Source: VMCP01 sp965659745 (GTDB taxonomy: Bacteria > Bacteroidota > Bacteroidia > NS11-12g > UBA955). From it: DNA of 6,785 nt. The stretch's first letter is position 1, and each line of letters opens with the position of its first letter. Location: positions 1 to 6,785 of the forward strand of contig CBFHXF010000080.1 in the NCBI GenBank assembly GCA_965659745.1, in the 5' to 3' direction. The translations under genes were made by a program, and so were the position numbers. This document shows, piece after piece, positions 6,108 to 6,785 of this stretch. The notes below the pieces were generated by a model that saw only the letters and a list, made by a program, of their open reading frames with translations, made no database searches and was not told the DNA's origin.

Positions 6108-6785
6108 TTAATGGGGGATACTATTTTTCTCTTTGTAAGAATTTACAAATTCAATGTGTGCATTTACAATGGATGGGTTGTCACCATTTGAGTGGGCTAA
6201 TTTTAAAACAGTAGCAATTTCTTGTTTATTTGTATACATCGCTTTTGGATTGGTAGTGGTTATGGTTTTAATTGTTTGCGATAATTGGCTTGGTTTAATA
6301 AGAAAAACGTTATCGGGTACATTTTCAATGGCTTTAAACTCGTTGTCTCCATAGAAAATAACAACGGAAAATATGGGTATTTTTGAAAATTGCGGTGAAA
6401 TTTTCCGAAGTTCCTCAACGTGCCTGCGATTTTGAAAGATAGGATTATAAAAACGATATTTTTCTGTGCCGTAAGCCATTATTTGTGTCCAATAGGTTGA
6501 CCGACCATTGGCAAAAATCCAACCTGAATAATCCTTTACTTCGAATATAATTAAACCTTGTGGTGTAGCGAGTATTAGATCAATTTGAAAATAGTTGCCG
6601 TTTTTTTTCTGCATATATAAATCATGAAAAATGGCCTGAGGATGATAAGATTCTTCTAGTAATTCTAATACTAACTCGCGTTCAGAGGGAGTACCCCTAT
6701 ATAAGCCGGTGGCCGACTGAATTAATGATTGTTGATGGGTATTTTGCCGTTGATAGTTAACAGCCACTATTATTAATACGAAGAG
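6108..6785 (-). CDS. NERD-domain (nuclease-related) protein, N-terminus off window
   Basis: NERD domains resemble PD-(D/E)xK nucleases, but few members have a tested activity, so the biological role is unknown. Counting from the first visible codon at 6785, 225 residues can be read. The NERD core starts near TPSERELVLELL (32-43). The putative active-site set is Asp69 (QIDLILA), Glu82 and Lys84 (FEVKDYSG). The family-typical stretch FYNPIFQNRRHVEEL is at about 112-126. The C-terminal part (about 160-225) has no motif I recognise. A GTG at 6767 could serve as a start, but the frame stays open to the window edge and the preceding codons read LFVLII, continuing into VAV. That looks like the end of an N-terminal membrane helix, as is common in NERD proteins, so the true start probably lies outside. 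Sampled lines are about 30-37% GC, lower than those sampled in the dehydrogenase gene. Confidence 0.85.
   Translation of the reverse strand, partial: LFVLIIVAVNYQRQNTHQQSLIQSATGLYRGTPSERELVLELLEESYHPQAIFHDLYMQKKNGNYFQIDLILATPQGLIIFEVKDYSGWIFANGRSTYWTQIMAYGTEKYRFYNPIFQNRRHVEELRKISPQFSKIPIFSVVIFYGDNEFKAIENVPDNVFLIKPSQLSQTIKTITTTNPKAMYTNKQEIATVLKLAHSNGDNPSIVNAHIEFVNSYKEKNSIPH

Noticed and set aside
6154..6354. Small hydrophobic plus-strand frame opposite the NERD gene
   Set aside because: It has membrane-like composition, but it arises from the complement of the NERD coding sequence and lacks a promoter box or ribosome site; the NERD motifs on the other strand explain the conservation.

Overview
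The window looks like an ordinary chromosomal stretch from a member of the Bacteroidota. Three observations support this. The proteins resemble members of that phylum, as far as I can judge by recognition. The visible promoter -7 boxes fit the Bacteroidota consensus TAnnTTTG. Shine-Dalgarno sequences are mostly absent, with A/T-rich start regions. No plasmid, phage, insertion-sequence or defence-island signature is visible.

Layout: (1) 1-1121, minus strand: ffh, the protein of the signal recognition particle, cut by the left window edge so the end of its RNA-binding M domain is missing. (2) 1122-1520: a 399-base non-coding divergent region. It holds a -7 box directly against the ffh start, a nested inverted-repeat element, three copies of a 27-base core repeated at exactly 70-base intervals, and the metK -7 box. 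(3) 1521-2816 and 2870-4711, plus strand: metK (S-adenosylmethionine synthase) and glmS (glucosamine-6-phosphate synthase), both complete, 53 bases apart and probably co-transcribed. (4) 4732-4769: a strong intrinsic terminator closing the metK-glmS unit. (5) 4787-6040, minus strand: a lipoprotein of the PQQ-dependent soluble aldose sugar dehydrogenase family, converging on glmS. (6) 6108-6785, minus strand: a NERD-domain (nuclease-related) protein whose reading frame runs off the right edge, with what looks like a membrane helix at the visible N-terminal side.

Ffh, MetK and GlmS serve unconnected core functions: membrane-protein targeting, methyl-donor synthesis, and amino-sugar supply for the cell envelope. 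The sugar dehydrogenase would act outside the cytoplasmic membrane. The NERD protein's role is unknown. Nothing ties the six elements into one pathway, and I do not see a new multi-gene system. The part least explained by known genes is the repeat-rich ffh-metK intergenic region.
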